NCBI GenBank assembly: GCA_047632435.1
Contig: JBLICU010000039.1
Span: 1-29,985, forward strand
DNA from: JAMZMI01 sp047632435
GTDB taxonomy: Bacteria > Bacteroidota > Bacteroidia > Cytophagales > Cyclobacteriaceae
DNA: 29,985 bases
Direction: 5' to 3'
Within the stretch, counting starts at the first letter, position 1, and each line of letters starts with the position of its first letter. A model generated the notes under the pieces. That model was given only the letters and a program-made list of their open reading frames with translations, had not been told where the DNA came from and ran no database searches. The translations under genes were made by a program, and so were the position numbers. Below are positions 1 to 6,764 of this stretch, in pieces.

Positions 1-316
1 CGTCTACGTCTATTACTTTTTCTCCTAAAAGACAGACGATTTTCGCAAAGAAAACGCCTTCCTTTAGATCTGAAATTATTATTTCCTTAATGGTATAATT
101 AAAAGCAAAAGCAAAAGATTTGAAAAGGTCGTGGGTCATAGGCCTGTTCGGGACGATTTTCTCAATTTCAATAGCGATGGCCTGCGCCTCAAACATCCCT
201 ATAATTATTGGCAGTCTCCTATTGCCGTTCTCCTCCCCTAAAACAAGTGCAAATGAACCCGATTGTGATTGACTGGACGAAAGTCCTAATATCTCTAGCT
301 TAATTTTCTCTGCCAT
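1..316 (-). CDS. Bifunctional nuclease family protein (DUF151/BFN), partial
   Basis: This gene runs off the left edge, so only its first 105 codons are visible. The translation starts MAEKIKLEILGLSSSQ and contains LPIIIGMFEAQAIAIE at about residues 35-50, the signature of the BFN/DUF151 fold; a run FAFNYTIKEIIISDLKEGVF follows. Family members are small alpha/beta proteins reported to have nuclease activity in some species. In Bacteroidota they usually carry a C-terminal UVR-like segment, which cannot be seen here. The ATG overlaps the etfA stop by one base (TAATG), so it is probably translationally coupled as the third gene of the etfB-etfA operon. The family call is firm; the cellular role is not known from this sequence. 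Confidence 0.87.
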   Translation of the reverse strand, partial: MAEKIKLEILGLSSSQSQSGSFALVLGEENGNRRLPIIIGMFEAQAIAIEIEKIVPNRPMTHDLFKSFAFAFNYTIKEIIISDLKEGVFFAKIVCLLGEKVIDVD

Positions 317-1272
317 TAACCCTGCTGCGCCTTAATTGCTTCTGTCAATTTTGGTATCACATCGAAAGCATCTCCAACCACTCCATAGTCTGCTGCTTTG
401 AAAAATGGAGCTTCCGGATCTTTATTTACTACCAATATGTATTTCGATGAATTTACGCCTGCAAGATGTTGAATCGCACCCGAAATTCCAACGGCTATGT
501 ACAAAGATGGACTCACTTTTATCCCCGTCTGTCCCACATGTTCGTGATGCGGCCTCCAATCCATATCAGAAACAGGTTTACTACAACCTGTGGCGGCACC
601 AAGGGTTTTGGCAAGCTCTACGATCATTCCCCAATTCTCAGGACCTTTCAGGCCTCTGCCTCCAGATACGACGATATCAGCTTCTGGCAATAAAACTTCC
701 CCAGTCGCTTTCTCCGTAGATGTGACTTTCACTTTGAAATCAACGTCATGGATGACCGGTGAGAATGTCTCCATCTGTGGTGCTCCGCCATCTTCTTTGA
801 TTTCAACTGCATTTTTCCTTAATACAAGAATTTTCTTAGCGGCTTTCATTTCAGAAATTGCAAAGGCTTTTCCTGTATAAATACTGCTTTTCACCTTAAA
901 TCCAGAAGAAGTATCCGGCAGCTCACACACATTGGAAGCAAGCGCTGCTCCCGTCTTGATAGCTACTCTTGCTGATACTGGATCACCTAAAGAAGATTTG
1001 GCCATGACCAAAAGAGAGGCACCTTCCTTGTCAAATGCTTCGGCTATCATTGAAGCATAAGCCATGATGTTATTTGATGCTAATTTTTCATCAACCACAT
1101 TAAGAACTTTAGTAGCTCCTGCCTGACCAAGCCGGGCACTCTCCTCGCCACTCAATGCTCCAATTACAATAGCGGAAACTACCGATCCTACTGATGCAGC
1201 ATAGGTCACTGCTTCTAGTGAAGATTTTTTAACCTTTCCCTCAACTAATTCTACAAATACTATTGCCGACAT
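316..1272 (-). CDS. etfA: Electron transfer flavoprotein alpha subunit
   Basis: This is the FAD-binding alpha subunit of the ETF heterodimer, which takes electrons from acyl-CoA and related dehydrogenases and passes them towards the quinone pool. At 318 residues it has the normal length. The C-terminal FAD domain is clear: GGRGLKG at 204-210, SDMDWRPHHEHVGQTG at about 235-250, GISGAIQH at 262-269 and VNKDPEAPFF at 282-291. It starts one base after the etfB stop and its own stop overlaps the next start, so the three genes are surely one transcript. The family is certain. Which dehydrogenases it serves cannot be told from the window. Confidence 0.97.
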   Translation of the reverse strand: MSAIVFVELVEGKVKKSSLEAVTYAASVGSVVSAIVIGALSGEESARLGQAGATKVLNVVDEKLASNNIMAYASMIAEAFDKEGASLLVMAKSSLGDPVSARVAIKTGAALASNVCELPDTSSGFKVKSSIYTGKAFAISEMKAAKKILVLRKNAVEIKEDGGAPQMETFSPVIHDVDFKVKVTSTEKATGEVLLPEADIVVSGGRGLKGPENWGMIVELAKTLGAATGCSKPVSDMDWRPHHEHVGQTGIKVSPSLYIAVGISGAIQHLAGVNSSKYILVVNKDPEAPFFKAADYGVVGDAFDVIPKLTEAIKAQQG

Positions 1273-1273
1273 C

Positions 1274-2011
1274 TTATATAACTTTTGCTTCGTTTTTCAA
1301 TAAATTAACTAATTCGCCAAGGTTATCGGCATCTATCAATTTCACACCAGTCTTTGCAGGTGGTAATACAAATACGCCTACAACATTTTGAGCTGTATCA
1401 TCTGTTGGAGCGACTACATTCAATGGTTTTGTTCTTGCAGACATGATTCCCCGCATATTAGGGATTTTCCACTCTGCAATTGGCTCCTGACATCCGGCTA
1501 CAAATGGAAGATCTAACTCCATGTGTTCCTTTCCACCTTCTATTTCTCTCTTGATTTTTGCTTTTGTCCCTTCAATATCCAGATTCATTACCGGAGAAAC
1601 AGAGGGAATACCCAATAGCTCGCCTACCATGCTATGCACTTGGCCACCATTAAAATCGATAGACTCACGCCCCATCAATATCAGGTCATAGTTTCCATCC
1701 TTAGCAACAGCAGCTATTTGTTTAGCAACAAAAAATGAGTCTGAAGGAAAGGCATCTACCCTCACTGCTTCATCAGCTCCAATAGCCAGGGCTTTCCTCA
1801 AAGTTGGTTCAGTCTCTGCTTCGCCAACATTTAACACAGTGATCGATCCTGATAGCTGTTCTTTTAATTCTACCGCGCGTGCCAAAGCATAATCGTCATA
1901 AGGACCTATGATATATTGCACACCAGATTTATTAAATTTCGTATTCTCATCGGTAAACGAAATCTTAGAGGTGGTGTCTGGAACATGCGTAATGCAAACG
2001 AGTATTTTCAT
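1274..2011 (-). CDS. etfB: Electron transfer flavoprotein beta subunit
   Basis: This is the AMP-binding beta subunit of ETF, partner of the downstream alpha subunit. Its 245 residues match the usual length. It opens with MKILVCITHVPDT, has YDDYALARAVELKE at about 39-52 and LIMGRESIDFNGGQV at about 110-124, and ends with a hydrophobic docking segment typical of the family. It is the first gene of the operon and faces away from the TPR gene at 2169. The 157-base gap between them must hold both promoters, but no convincing Bacteroidota promoter pair (TTG and TAnnTTTG) stands out there. Confidence 0.97.
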   Translation of the reverse strand: MKILVCITHVPDTTSKISFTDENTKFNKSGVQYIIGPYDDYALARAVELKEQLSGSITVLNVGEAETEPTLRKALAIGADEAVRVDAFPSDSFFVAKQIAAVAKDGNYDLILMGRESIDFNGGQVHSMVGELLGIPSVSPVMNLDIEGTKAKIKREIEGGKEHMELDLPFVAGCQEPIAEWKIPNMRGIMSARTKPLNVVAPTDDTAQNVVGVFVLPPAKTGVKLIDADNLGELVNLLKNEAKVI

Positions 2012-2168
2012 GTCGTTATAATTATAATAAGTGTTTTAATGTTTTGAGATCAAATTCAGAGAAATTGCAAGTAGCAAAGAACGCACCTTCGAACCAATTT
2101 TAATCTAAATTATTTGATATTTGGCTTAAATACTGTGTGACTCGAAGTTAGTAAATATACCAGCAACC

Positions 2169-2489
2169 ATGAACCAAGATAGAATCAAACAATTAATCAA
2201 ATTCATGGAAGAGGATCCTACCGATCCATTTCCAAAATATGCGTTAGCTATTGAACACTTACAAATAGATAAACAGCAGAGTCGTAAATTGTTTGAAGAT
2301 TTACTGAAAAATCATCCTGATTATATTGGAACCTTTTACCACGCTGCTAATTTGTATTCAGAATTAGGAGAGAGAGAGAAAGCTGAAGAGACTTTTGAAG
2401 CTGGAATTAAAAAAGCAAAAGCCTTGAATGAATCACATGCTCTCAAAGAATTGCAGTCTGCATTTCTGAATTTTCAGTTTGAGGAATAG
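2169..2489 (+). CDS. Small tetratricopeptide-repeat protein
   Basis: A 106-residue, probably cytoplasmic protein with no signal peptide. The segment KYALAIEHLQI (about 24-34) followed by ARNLYSEL-like helices (HAANLYSELGEREKAEETFE, about 58-77) reads as two to three degenerate TPR helix pairs, so it is likely a protein-binding adaptor. Small TPR proteins of this kind are common in Bacteroidota and have no assigned function. It is transcribed alone. Its last codons (NFQFEE) lie in a 16-base sequence repeated exactly at 3532-3547, next to the dnaB end; see the repeat entries. Confidence 0.8.
   Translation: MNQDRIKQLIKFMEEDPTDPFPKYALAIEHLQIDKQQSRKLFEDLLKNHPDYIGTFYHAANLYSELGEREKAEETFEAGIKKAKALNESHALKELQSAFLNFQFEE
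2470..2485 (+). repeat. 16-base direct repeat, left copy (end of TPR gene)
   Basis: The sequence attttcagtttgagga lies in the last codons of the TPR gene and recurs without a mismatch at 3532-3547. The two copies bracket the whole 1046-base block that holds the toxin-antitoxin genes and both large repeats, as a target-site duplication would. It could also be a relic of local rearrangement. Confidence 0.6.
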
Positions 2490-2529
2490 AGAATTGCACT
2501 TTATTTTTGTCTAAATGAAAATTTTCCGC

Positions 2530-2647
2530 AATCGCTTGGCTGTGCCAAGTGATCTATATTCCAAAAGCCTTTGGCTTGAATGCAAGCCATTTTCGGGCAA
2601 AATGCCCTTTTAATACTACTCACTTTGTAAAACCGAGCGAGTGCGGG
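2530..2647 (+). repeat. Structured intergenic repeat, copy 1 (left of vapC)
   Basis: This copy is an imperfect direct repeat of 3390-3530. The final 49 bases (2599-2647) match 3482-3530 at 46 positions. The first half is more diverged but shares aatcgcttggct and atattcYaaaagcct. Copy 1 can fold into three successive hairpins: arms 2531-2540 with 2544-2553 (one G-T pair), arms 2572-2578 with 2583-2589, and arms 2595-2598 with 2604-2607. On the minus strand it is open for 49 codons, but copy 2 has a stop at the equivalent place, so I read it as non-coding. It looks like a dispersed intergenic element. Confidence 0.75.
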
Positions 2648-2650
2648 GGA

Positions 2651-2686
2651 TTAAAAAGCCATCTCTTCATCATCCTTCTTATTGAC
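2651..2686 (-). pseudogene. Duplicated, mutated copy of the dnaB 3' end
   Basis: Read on the minus strand this stretch encodes VNKKDDEEMAF and a stop. The real dnaB end (3555-3590) encodes ANKQDDEDMPF and a stop, and the DNA differs at only about six positions. Both copies directly follow the large repeat on its dnaB-proximal side. It lies just after the vapC stop and, by chance or not, in the vapC reading frame: TGA, one Ala codon, then the tail. It is an orphan fragment with no start of its own. Confidence 0.7.
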
Positions 2687-2689
2687 TGC

Positions 2690-3070
2690 TCAAGCCTCTA
2701 AAGTTTTCACCTCTTCATATTTAAGAATTTGTTTATCTCGTGTGATTAAGGTCAAATCCTCTGCGATCGCCTGAGCAATTTGTATTCTATCGAATGGATC
2801 ATGATGGTGATCGGTAAGCTTGGCTAATATGGAAATGTGTTCATAGGAGATAGACAATGGAAGGAAGTTATCCACTTCCATAAAGTCCATGATATTTTCT
2901 GGAGCCTTTAACTTCCCTAGATTCCGCTTTATAGTTATTTCCCAGGGAACTGCGGCGCTGATGAATATGGTGTTGCTGACATCTTTAATTGCTGATCGGG
3001 CAGTTTCAGAAAGTTGATCCTGCTCACTTTGCCACCATAGGTACACATGGGTATCTAGCAAATAGTTCAT
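2690..3070 (-). CDS. VapC-family PIN-domain toxin
   Basis: A type II toxin of the PIN ribonuclease family, 126 residues, the usual size. The opening LLDTHVYLWW and the later HHHDPFDRIQIAQA are the family hallmarks, and the acidic metal-binding residues are all present: D6, E44 (in PWEIT), D94 and D112 (in TRDKQI). The enzyme is therefore expected to be active, cutting RNA when free of antitoxin. The start ATG overlaps the antitoxin stop by four bases (ATGA), the classic coupling. The RNA target is unknown. The pair sits between direct repeats, which suggests acquisition or mobility. Confidence 0.92.
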   Translation of the reverse strand: MNYLLDTHVYLWWQSEQDQLSETARSAIKDVSNTIFISAAVPWEITIKRNLGKLKAPENIMDFMEVDNFLPLSISYEHISILAKLTDHHHDPFDRIQIAQAIAEDLTLITRDKQILKYEEVKTLEA

Positions 3071-3315
3071 TCAGCACTCTCTTCAAAATTCGCAATGATT
3101 TGCTCATTCTGTTGATCAAAATCCGTAGCTATCCAAATTTTTCCTTTCAGATGACCTCCTTTGCGCTCCTCAAGCTTCGGATTATTCATTGGTAACAAAC
3201 GTATCAAAGGTTTGTTGCGCTTCCCAATAATGACCTCCTTTCCCTCCATCGCCATTTCAATCAAAGCTGAAAGTTTACTTTTCGCAAATCCAATGTTGTA
3301 AATCTTCATATTCAA
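3067..3315 (-). CDS. Phd/YefM-like antitoxin
   Basis: An 82-residue antitoxin immediately upstream of the PIN toxin. The N-terminal part (IYNIGFAKSKLSALIEMAMEG, then EVIIGKRNKPLIRLLPM) has the layout of the Phd/YefM DNA-binding domain; the acidic C-terminus (ATDFDQQNEQIIANFEESAE) would wrap the toxin. ATG at 3315 gives MNMKIYN; a second in-frame ATG two codons later is equally possible. An inverted repeat lies 12 bases upstream of the start, fitting autoregulation by the antitoxin or the complex. Confidence 0.87.
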   Translation of the reverse strand: MNMKIYNIGFAKSKLSALIEMAMEGKEVIIGKRNKPLIRLLPMNNPKLEERKGGHLKGKIWIATDFDQQNEQIIANFEESAE

Positions 3316-3326
3316 TTAGCCTTATT

Positions 3327-3347
3327 ACTTGACCAAGTTAGTCAAGT
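3327..3347. promoter_or_regulatory. Putative toxin-antitoxin operator (inverted repeat)
   Basis: Perfect 7-base arms, acttgac and gtcaagt, are separated by caagtta, 12 bases upstream of the antitoxin start. The centre also holds two direct caagtt units. The position and symmetry fit an operator bound by a Phd-type antitoxin dimer that represses its own operon. No binding data are implied. Confidence 0.55.
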
Positions 3348-3389
3348 TGGTGCCTATTTCAAACTGAGAAATTGAAAAAGTCACTGCAC

Positions 3390-3530
3390 AATCGCTTGGC
3401 TTTGTGTGTCCAACTAGGACGTGAAATCCATATTCTAAAAGCCTGCCGCTTGAAATGGCTGGTAAAAATGCTTAAGCAGTGAAAATGCCCTTCTAATACT
3501 ACTCACTTGTTAAAACCGAGCGAGTGCGGG
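3390..3530 (+). repeat. Structured intergenic repeat, copy 2 (between antitoxin and dnaB)
   Basis: This is the second copy of the element at 2530-2647, in the same orientation, about 23 bases longer and more diverged in its first half. The block 3482-3530 is nearly identical to copy 1 (46 of 49). It carries small hairpin potential, for example gtcc with ggac around 3409-3421. Together the copies flank the toxin-antitoxin pair, so recombination between them would delete it. Confidence 0.72.
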
Positions 3531-3531
3531 T

Positions 3532-3547
3532 ATTTTCAGTTTGAGGA
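3532..3547 (+). repeat. 16-base direct repeat, right copy (beside the dnaB end)
   Basis: Exact copy of 2470-2485, the 3' end of the TPR gene, found here seven bases before the dnaB stop on the other strand. It suggests that the TPR and dnaB genes once converged with almost no gap and that the block 2486-3531 was inserted or duplicated between them. Confidence 0.6.
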
Positions 3548-3554
3548 GCGAAAT

Positions 3555-5090
3555 TTAAAAAGGCATATCCTCATCATCTTGCTTATTGGCTTTGCTTGGT
3601 AGTGTAATTGTGAAATCGGAATTTGATTTACCTTTTGATGGGAAAGGTGTTCCGTAACCAGTAGAAGTCATAGACGAATCCAAATCCTCAAATTTGGTGA
3701 ATTTACCAATGAATTTAAGTTGTACATTTTCCAACTTACCATTTCTATGTTTGGCTATGATGACCTCTCCTACTCCATTTAATGGCATGCCATTTTCGTC
3801 TTGAGTCATACCGTAATATTCTGGGCGGTAAAGGAACATGACCATATCCGCATCTTGCTCAATAGATCCAGATTCCCTCAAATCAGAAAGTTGTGGGCGC
3901 TTATCTCCTCCCCTTGTTTCCACTGCTCTGCTCAACTGTGACAAGGCTATTACTGGCACATTCAATTCTTTGGCTATTCCTTTCAACGCGCGGGAAATCG
4001 ACGCTATTTCCTGCTCTCTGTTTCCTCCTGACATTTTAGAAGTATCACCTGACATCAATTGCAAATAATCAACGATGATCAAAGAAACGCCATGCTGGGC
4101 CACCAGTCGGCGGCTTTTCGCTCTTAATTCAAGAATACTCAAAGCTGGGGTATCATCAATGAAAATGGGCGCTTCAGACAACTTAGCTGTCTTGTGAAGC
4201 AATTGCTCCCATTCATAATCAGCCAAATCTCCTTTTTTGATTTTCTCACTTTCCAACTCGGCCTCAGCAGAAATTAATCTGTTTACGAGCTGAACTGAAG
4301 ACATTTCCAAAGAAAACAAAGCAACAGGCTTACCAAATTCCACCGCAGCGTTTCTCATCGCCGAAACCACAAAGGCTGTTTTACCCATACCAGGCCTGGC
4401 CGCAATTATCACCAAATCTGATGGCTGCCATCCTGAAGTGACACGATCCAATGCAGTGAAACCGCTTGGAACTCCCGTAAGACCGTCCTTCTTATCTTTT
4501 TTCTTTTCGATAGCTTCAATGGCTTGATGAAGCAAAGTGCTCATCTTATCGTAATTCTTGCGAATGTGAGATTCCGAAACATCAAATAAGGATTGCTCCG
4601 CTTTGTCCAGCAACTTGAAAACGTCGATGGTATCTTCATAAGCGTCATGCTGGATTTCAGAAGAAATTTTGATTAGCTCTCTTTTGATGGATTGCTCCGC
4701 AATAATCCTGGAGTGATATTCGATGTTCGCTGCAGAATTAACCTTTGTTGTCAACTCAGAGACGTAATAAGCTCCGCCTACAAATTCAAGTTGCCCATTT
4801 TTCCTTAACTGATGAACAACTGTCTTGATATCAACAGGATCACTGTTGTTAAAGAGTTGAACTATTGCTTCAAAGATTGTTTTGTTGGCCTCTTTATAGA
4901 AACTCTGAGGTTTTAGAATTTCTATCACATTGGTGAGAGCATCACGCTCGAGCATGAGCGCCCCGAGAACCGCCTCCTCGATTTCGATGGCCTGTGGAGG
5001 CATCTTTCCCAGCTGTCCTGACAAATCTGAAAGCCCAATTCTTCTTGTTTTGTCGGCTAGTCTGATAGTTGATGATTTTCCTCCCTCCAT
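3555..5090 (-). CDS. dnaB: Replicative DNA helicase DnaB
   Basis: The hexameric ATP-driven helicase that unwinds DNA at the replication fork. It has 511 residues and no intein. The N-terminal domain (PPQAIEIEEAVLGALMLERD, about 31-50) is followed by the RecA-like motor with Walker A ARPGMGKTA at about 231-239, Walker B LIIVDYLQLM, DLRESGSIEQDADMV and the arginine-finger region AKHRNG. The last residues, DDEDMPF, closely resemble the acidic tip of single-stranded DNA binding protein, an unusual feature discussed in the findings. It is transcribed away from the Mur-like gene at 5301. A mutated copy of its 3' end lies beyond the toxin gene at 2651-2686. Confidence 0.98.
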   Translation of the reverse strand: MEGGKSSTIRLADKTRRIGLSDLSGQLGKMPPQAIEIEEAVLGALMLERDALTNVIEILKPQSFYKEANKTIFEAIVQLFNNSDPVDIKTVVHQLRKNGQLEFVGGAYYVSELTTKVNSAANIEYHSRIIAEQSIKRELIKISSEIQHDAYEDTIDVFKLLDKAEQSLFDVSESHIRKNYDKMSTLLHQAIEAIEKKKDKKDGLTGVPSGFTALDRVTSGWQPSDLVIIAARPGMGKTAFVVSAMRNAAVEFGKPVALFSLEMSSVQLVNRLISAEAELESEKIKKGDLADYEWEQLLHKTAKLSEAPIFIDDTPALSILELRAKSRRLVAQHGVSLIIVDYLQLMSGDTSKMSGGNREQEIASISRALKGIAKELNVPVIALSQLSRAVETRGGDKRPQLSDLRESGSIEQDADMVMFLYRPEYYGMTQDENGMPLNGVGEVIIAKHRNGKLENVQLKFIGKFTKFEDLDSSMTSTGYGTPFPSKGKSNSDFTITLPSKANKQDDEDMPF

Positions 5091-5238
5091 AATAGATTAT
5101 TAGCGATTAGTCCGCAAACCTAAGTCACCATTCCTATTAACCGTCCAGATAGTGATGGCTATATTTGAACAACATATTAACGCACTTGTCCACATAACGA
5201 ACAAATCAGCGGTTACATGAAATTAAACAACATCTATT

Positions 5239-5254
5239 GCAAATTTAAATTTGC
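5239..5254. promoter_or_regulatory. 16-base perfect palindrome with two opposed TAnnTTTG boxes
   Basis: The sequence gcaaatttaaatttgc in the dnaB/Mur-like divergent gap is a perfect palindrome. It holds TAAATTTG on each strand, and TAnnTTTG is the established Bacteroidota -7 consensus, so it may serve as a shared core for both promoters or as an operator. No clear -33 TTG box is found at the right distance on either side, which limits confidence. Confidence 0.4.
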
Positions 5255-5300
5255 CTGCCATCTATTTTAACTTATTTTTGAAGATATACCCCAATCATTT

Positions 5301-5897
5301 ATGCCGATCGACTTAACCTTAATTAATAACAAACAGCGAATTCTTATAACAGGAAATCATGGACTTGAAAAAATTTCGAAAATCATTAGAGCTGTACTTG
5401 ATCACTTAAAAAAGCCATATGGCTACATGGACAGTTCTGAATCCATAGCTTTGGAAAACCCTATCATTTTTTATAAAGGTGGTAGCGAACTGGAAAATGG
5501 AGAAGCACTTTTCCATCAATTTCAACCTCATATTGCATTGATTTATAAAATTTCAGAAAAATTACCGGAAGGCTATGAATCTTTTGAACAATACTTAGGT
5601 GAGTATGAAAAACTTGCTGACAACCTTCCAAAATCAGGTTCAATAGTCTATAGTGAATCTGACAATGTAACCATGATGATTGGAAAAAAAGAGCGAGTAG
5701 ATGTTAGGGCCATTGAGTTTGACAAACTAGTGGGTCAAAAAACGAAATCAGGATACATTCTCAAATTTGAAAATGACGCTTTTGAGGTAGTTACTGACAA
5801 TGAGAATTTTCTTTCCCATGCTGCTGCTTCACTGGCATTTTTGAAAAGAATTGGCATAACTGAGGCCCAATTTCATGCTGCTCTAAAAGCGAACTAA
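5301..5897 (+). CDS. Degenerate Mur-ligase-like (Mpl-type central domain) protein
   Basis: A 198-residue protein that resembles only the central domain of Mur ligases such as Mpl. RILITGNHGLEKISKIIRAVL (13-33) aligns with the ATP-loop region, normally TGTHGKTT, but the GKT core is replaced by GLE. The segment QPHIALIYKISEKLPEGYES (75-94) with FEQYLGEYEKLADNLPKSGS (95-114) matches the part that follows the metal site, and LSHAAASLAFLKRIGITEAQ (171-190) matches the domain-end helices. The N-terminal UDP-binding domain and the C-terminal ligase domain are absent. It is therefore unlikely to ligate anything with ATP. It sits three bases before the exonuclease gene, presumably in one transcript. 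The relationship is inferred by eye. Confidence 0.6.
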   Translation: MPIDLTLINNKQRILITGNHGLEKISKIIRAVLDHLKKPYGYMDSSESIALENPIIFYKGGSELENGEALFHQFQPHIALIYKISEKLPEGYESFEQYLGEYEKLADNLPKSGSIVYSESDNVTMMIGKKERVDVRAIEFDKLVGQKTKSGYILKFENDAFEVVTDNENFLSHAAASLAFLKRIGITEAQFHAALKAN

Positions 5898-5900
5898 TAT

Positions 5901-6698
5901 ATGCTTAAATTAAAAAACCCATTGGTAGTTTTTGATCTTGAAACTACTGGTATCAATATATCCAATGATCGCATCGTAGAGATGGCCTTGATCAAAATAT
6001 TTCCTGATGGAAGTACGGAGGAAAAGCTGCGCAGAATCAACCCGACAATCCCAATTCCCTTGGAATCAAGCCTGATTCATGGTATTTATGATGAAGATGT
6101 GAAAGATGAATCCACCTTCAAACAGGTGGCCAAATCCTTGGCTATATGGCTGGAAGGATGTGATTTGGCAGGATTTAATATATTGAAGTTTGATGTGCCG
6201 ATGCTGGTTGAAGAGTTTTTGCGAGCCGATGTTGATTTCGATGTTTCGAATAAAAAATTGATTGATGCCCAGAAAATCTATCACATGATGGAGAAAAGAA
6301 ATCTTACTGCCGCATACAAATACTACTGCGGAAAGGATTTAATCAATGCCCATTCTGCTCTTGCCGATACGCAGGCCACATATGAAGTTTTGCTTTCACA
6401 AATAGAAAAATATGATGGCATGGAGTTGACTGATCTGAGGGGCGAAAAATTAGGCACAATAGAAAATGACATGGGAGCCATTCATAATATGACCAATGGA
6501 AAAATGGTTGATTTAGCCGGCAGAATGGCTATTAATAATGATGGTATAGAAATCTTTAACTTTGGAAAACATAAAGGAAAACCTGTGTCTGAGGTGCTCA
6601 AATCTGAGCCAAGTTTTTATGATTGGCTAATGAAGGGAGATTTTCCACTCGACACCAAGCGTAAATTGACCCAAATTCGTCTGAGAAATTTCGGATGA
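5901..6698 (+). CDS. DnaQ-like 3'-5' exonuclease with ExoX-type C-terminus
   Basis: A DEDDh-family 3'-5' exonuclease of 265 residues. The catalytic residues are visible: D12 and E14 in FDLETTG, D98 in NILKFDVPML, and H151 and D156 in NAHSALADTQAT. The C-terminal part, NFGKHKGKPVSEVLKSEPSF around 220-239 with YDWLMKGDFP after it, matches the small domain found at the end of exodeoxyribonuclease X relatives. It probably trims or repairs DNA ends rather than being the polymerase proofreading subunit, but either is possible. It follows the Mur-like gene by three bases. Confidence 0.87.
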   Translation: MLKLKNPLVVFDLETTGINISNDRIVEMALIKIFPDGSTEEKLRRINPTIPIPLESSLIHGIYDEDVKDESTFKQVAKSLAIWLEGCDLAGFNILKFDVPMLVEEFLRADVDFDVSNKKLIDAQKIYHMMEKRNLTAAYKYYCGKDLINAHSALADTQATYEVLLSQIEKYDGMELTDLRGEKLGTIENDMGAIHNMTNGKMVDLAGRMAINNDGIEIFNFGKHKGKPVSEVLKSEPSFYDWLMKGDFPLDTKRKLTQIRLRNFG

Positions 6699-6764
6699 TC
6701 TTTCTCAAGAGTTGTAATAATAATTGCAATTTGTTGAACTTTTATTTTTTTTTAAAAACCTAGA

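Noticed and set aside
405..880. Several open frames on the plus strand
   Set aside because: They lie antisense to etfA, whose family motifs and operon context are unambiguous.
2016..2027. AT-only palindrome ttataattataa just before etfB
   Set aside because: Low-complexity symmetry close to the start codon; expected by chance and no second copy or operator pattern seen.
2501..2650. Open minus-strand frame of 49 codons within repeat copy 1, in frame with vapC and the dnaB-tail fragment
   Set aside because: It has no good start, and the second repeat copy has a stop codon at the equivalent place, so the frame is not conserved; the DNA is better explained as a structured non-coding repeat.
3548..3600. 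dnaB 3' end as an integrase attachment site
   Set aside because: A duplicated gene end is suggestive, but no integrase or recombinase gene is present in the window and the copies have diverged at several bases, so an att site cannot be claimed.
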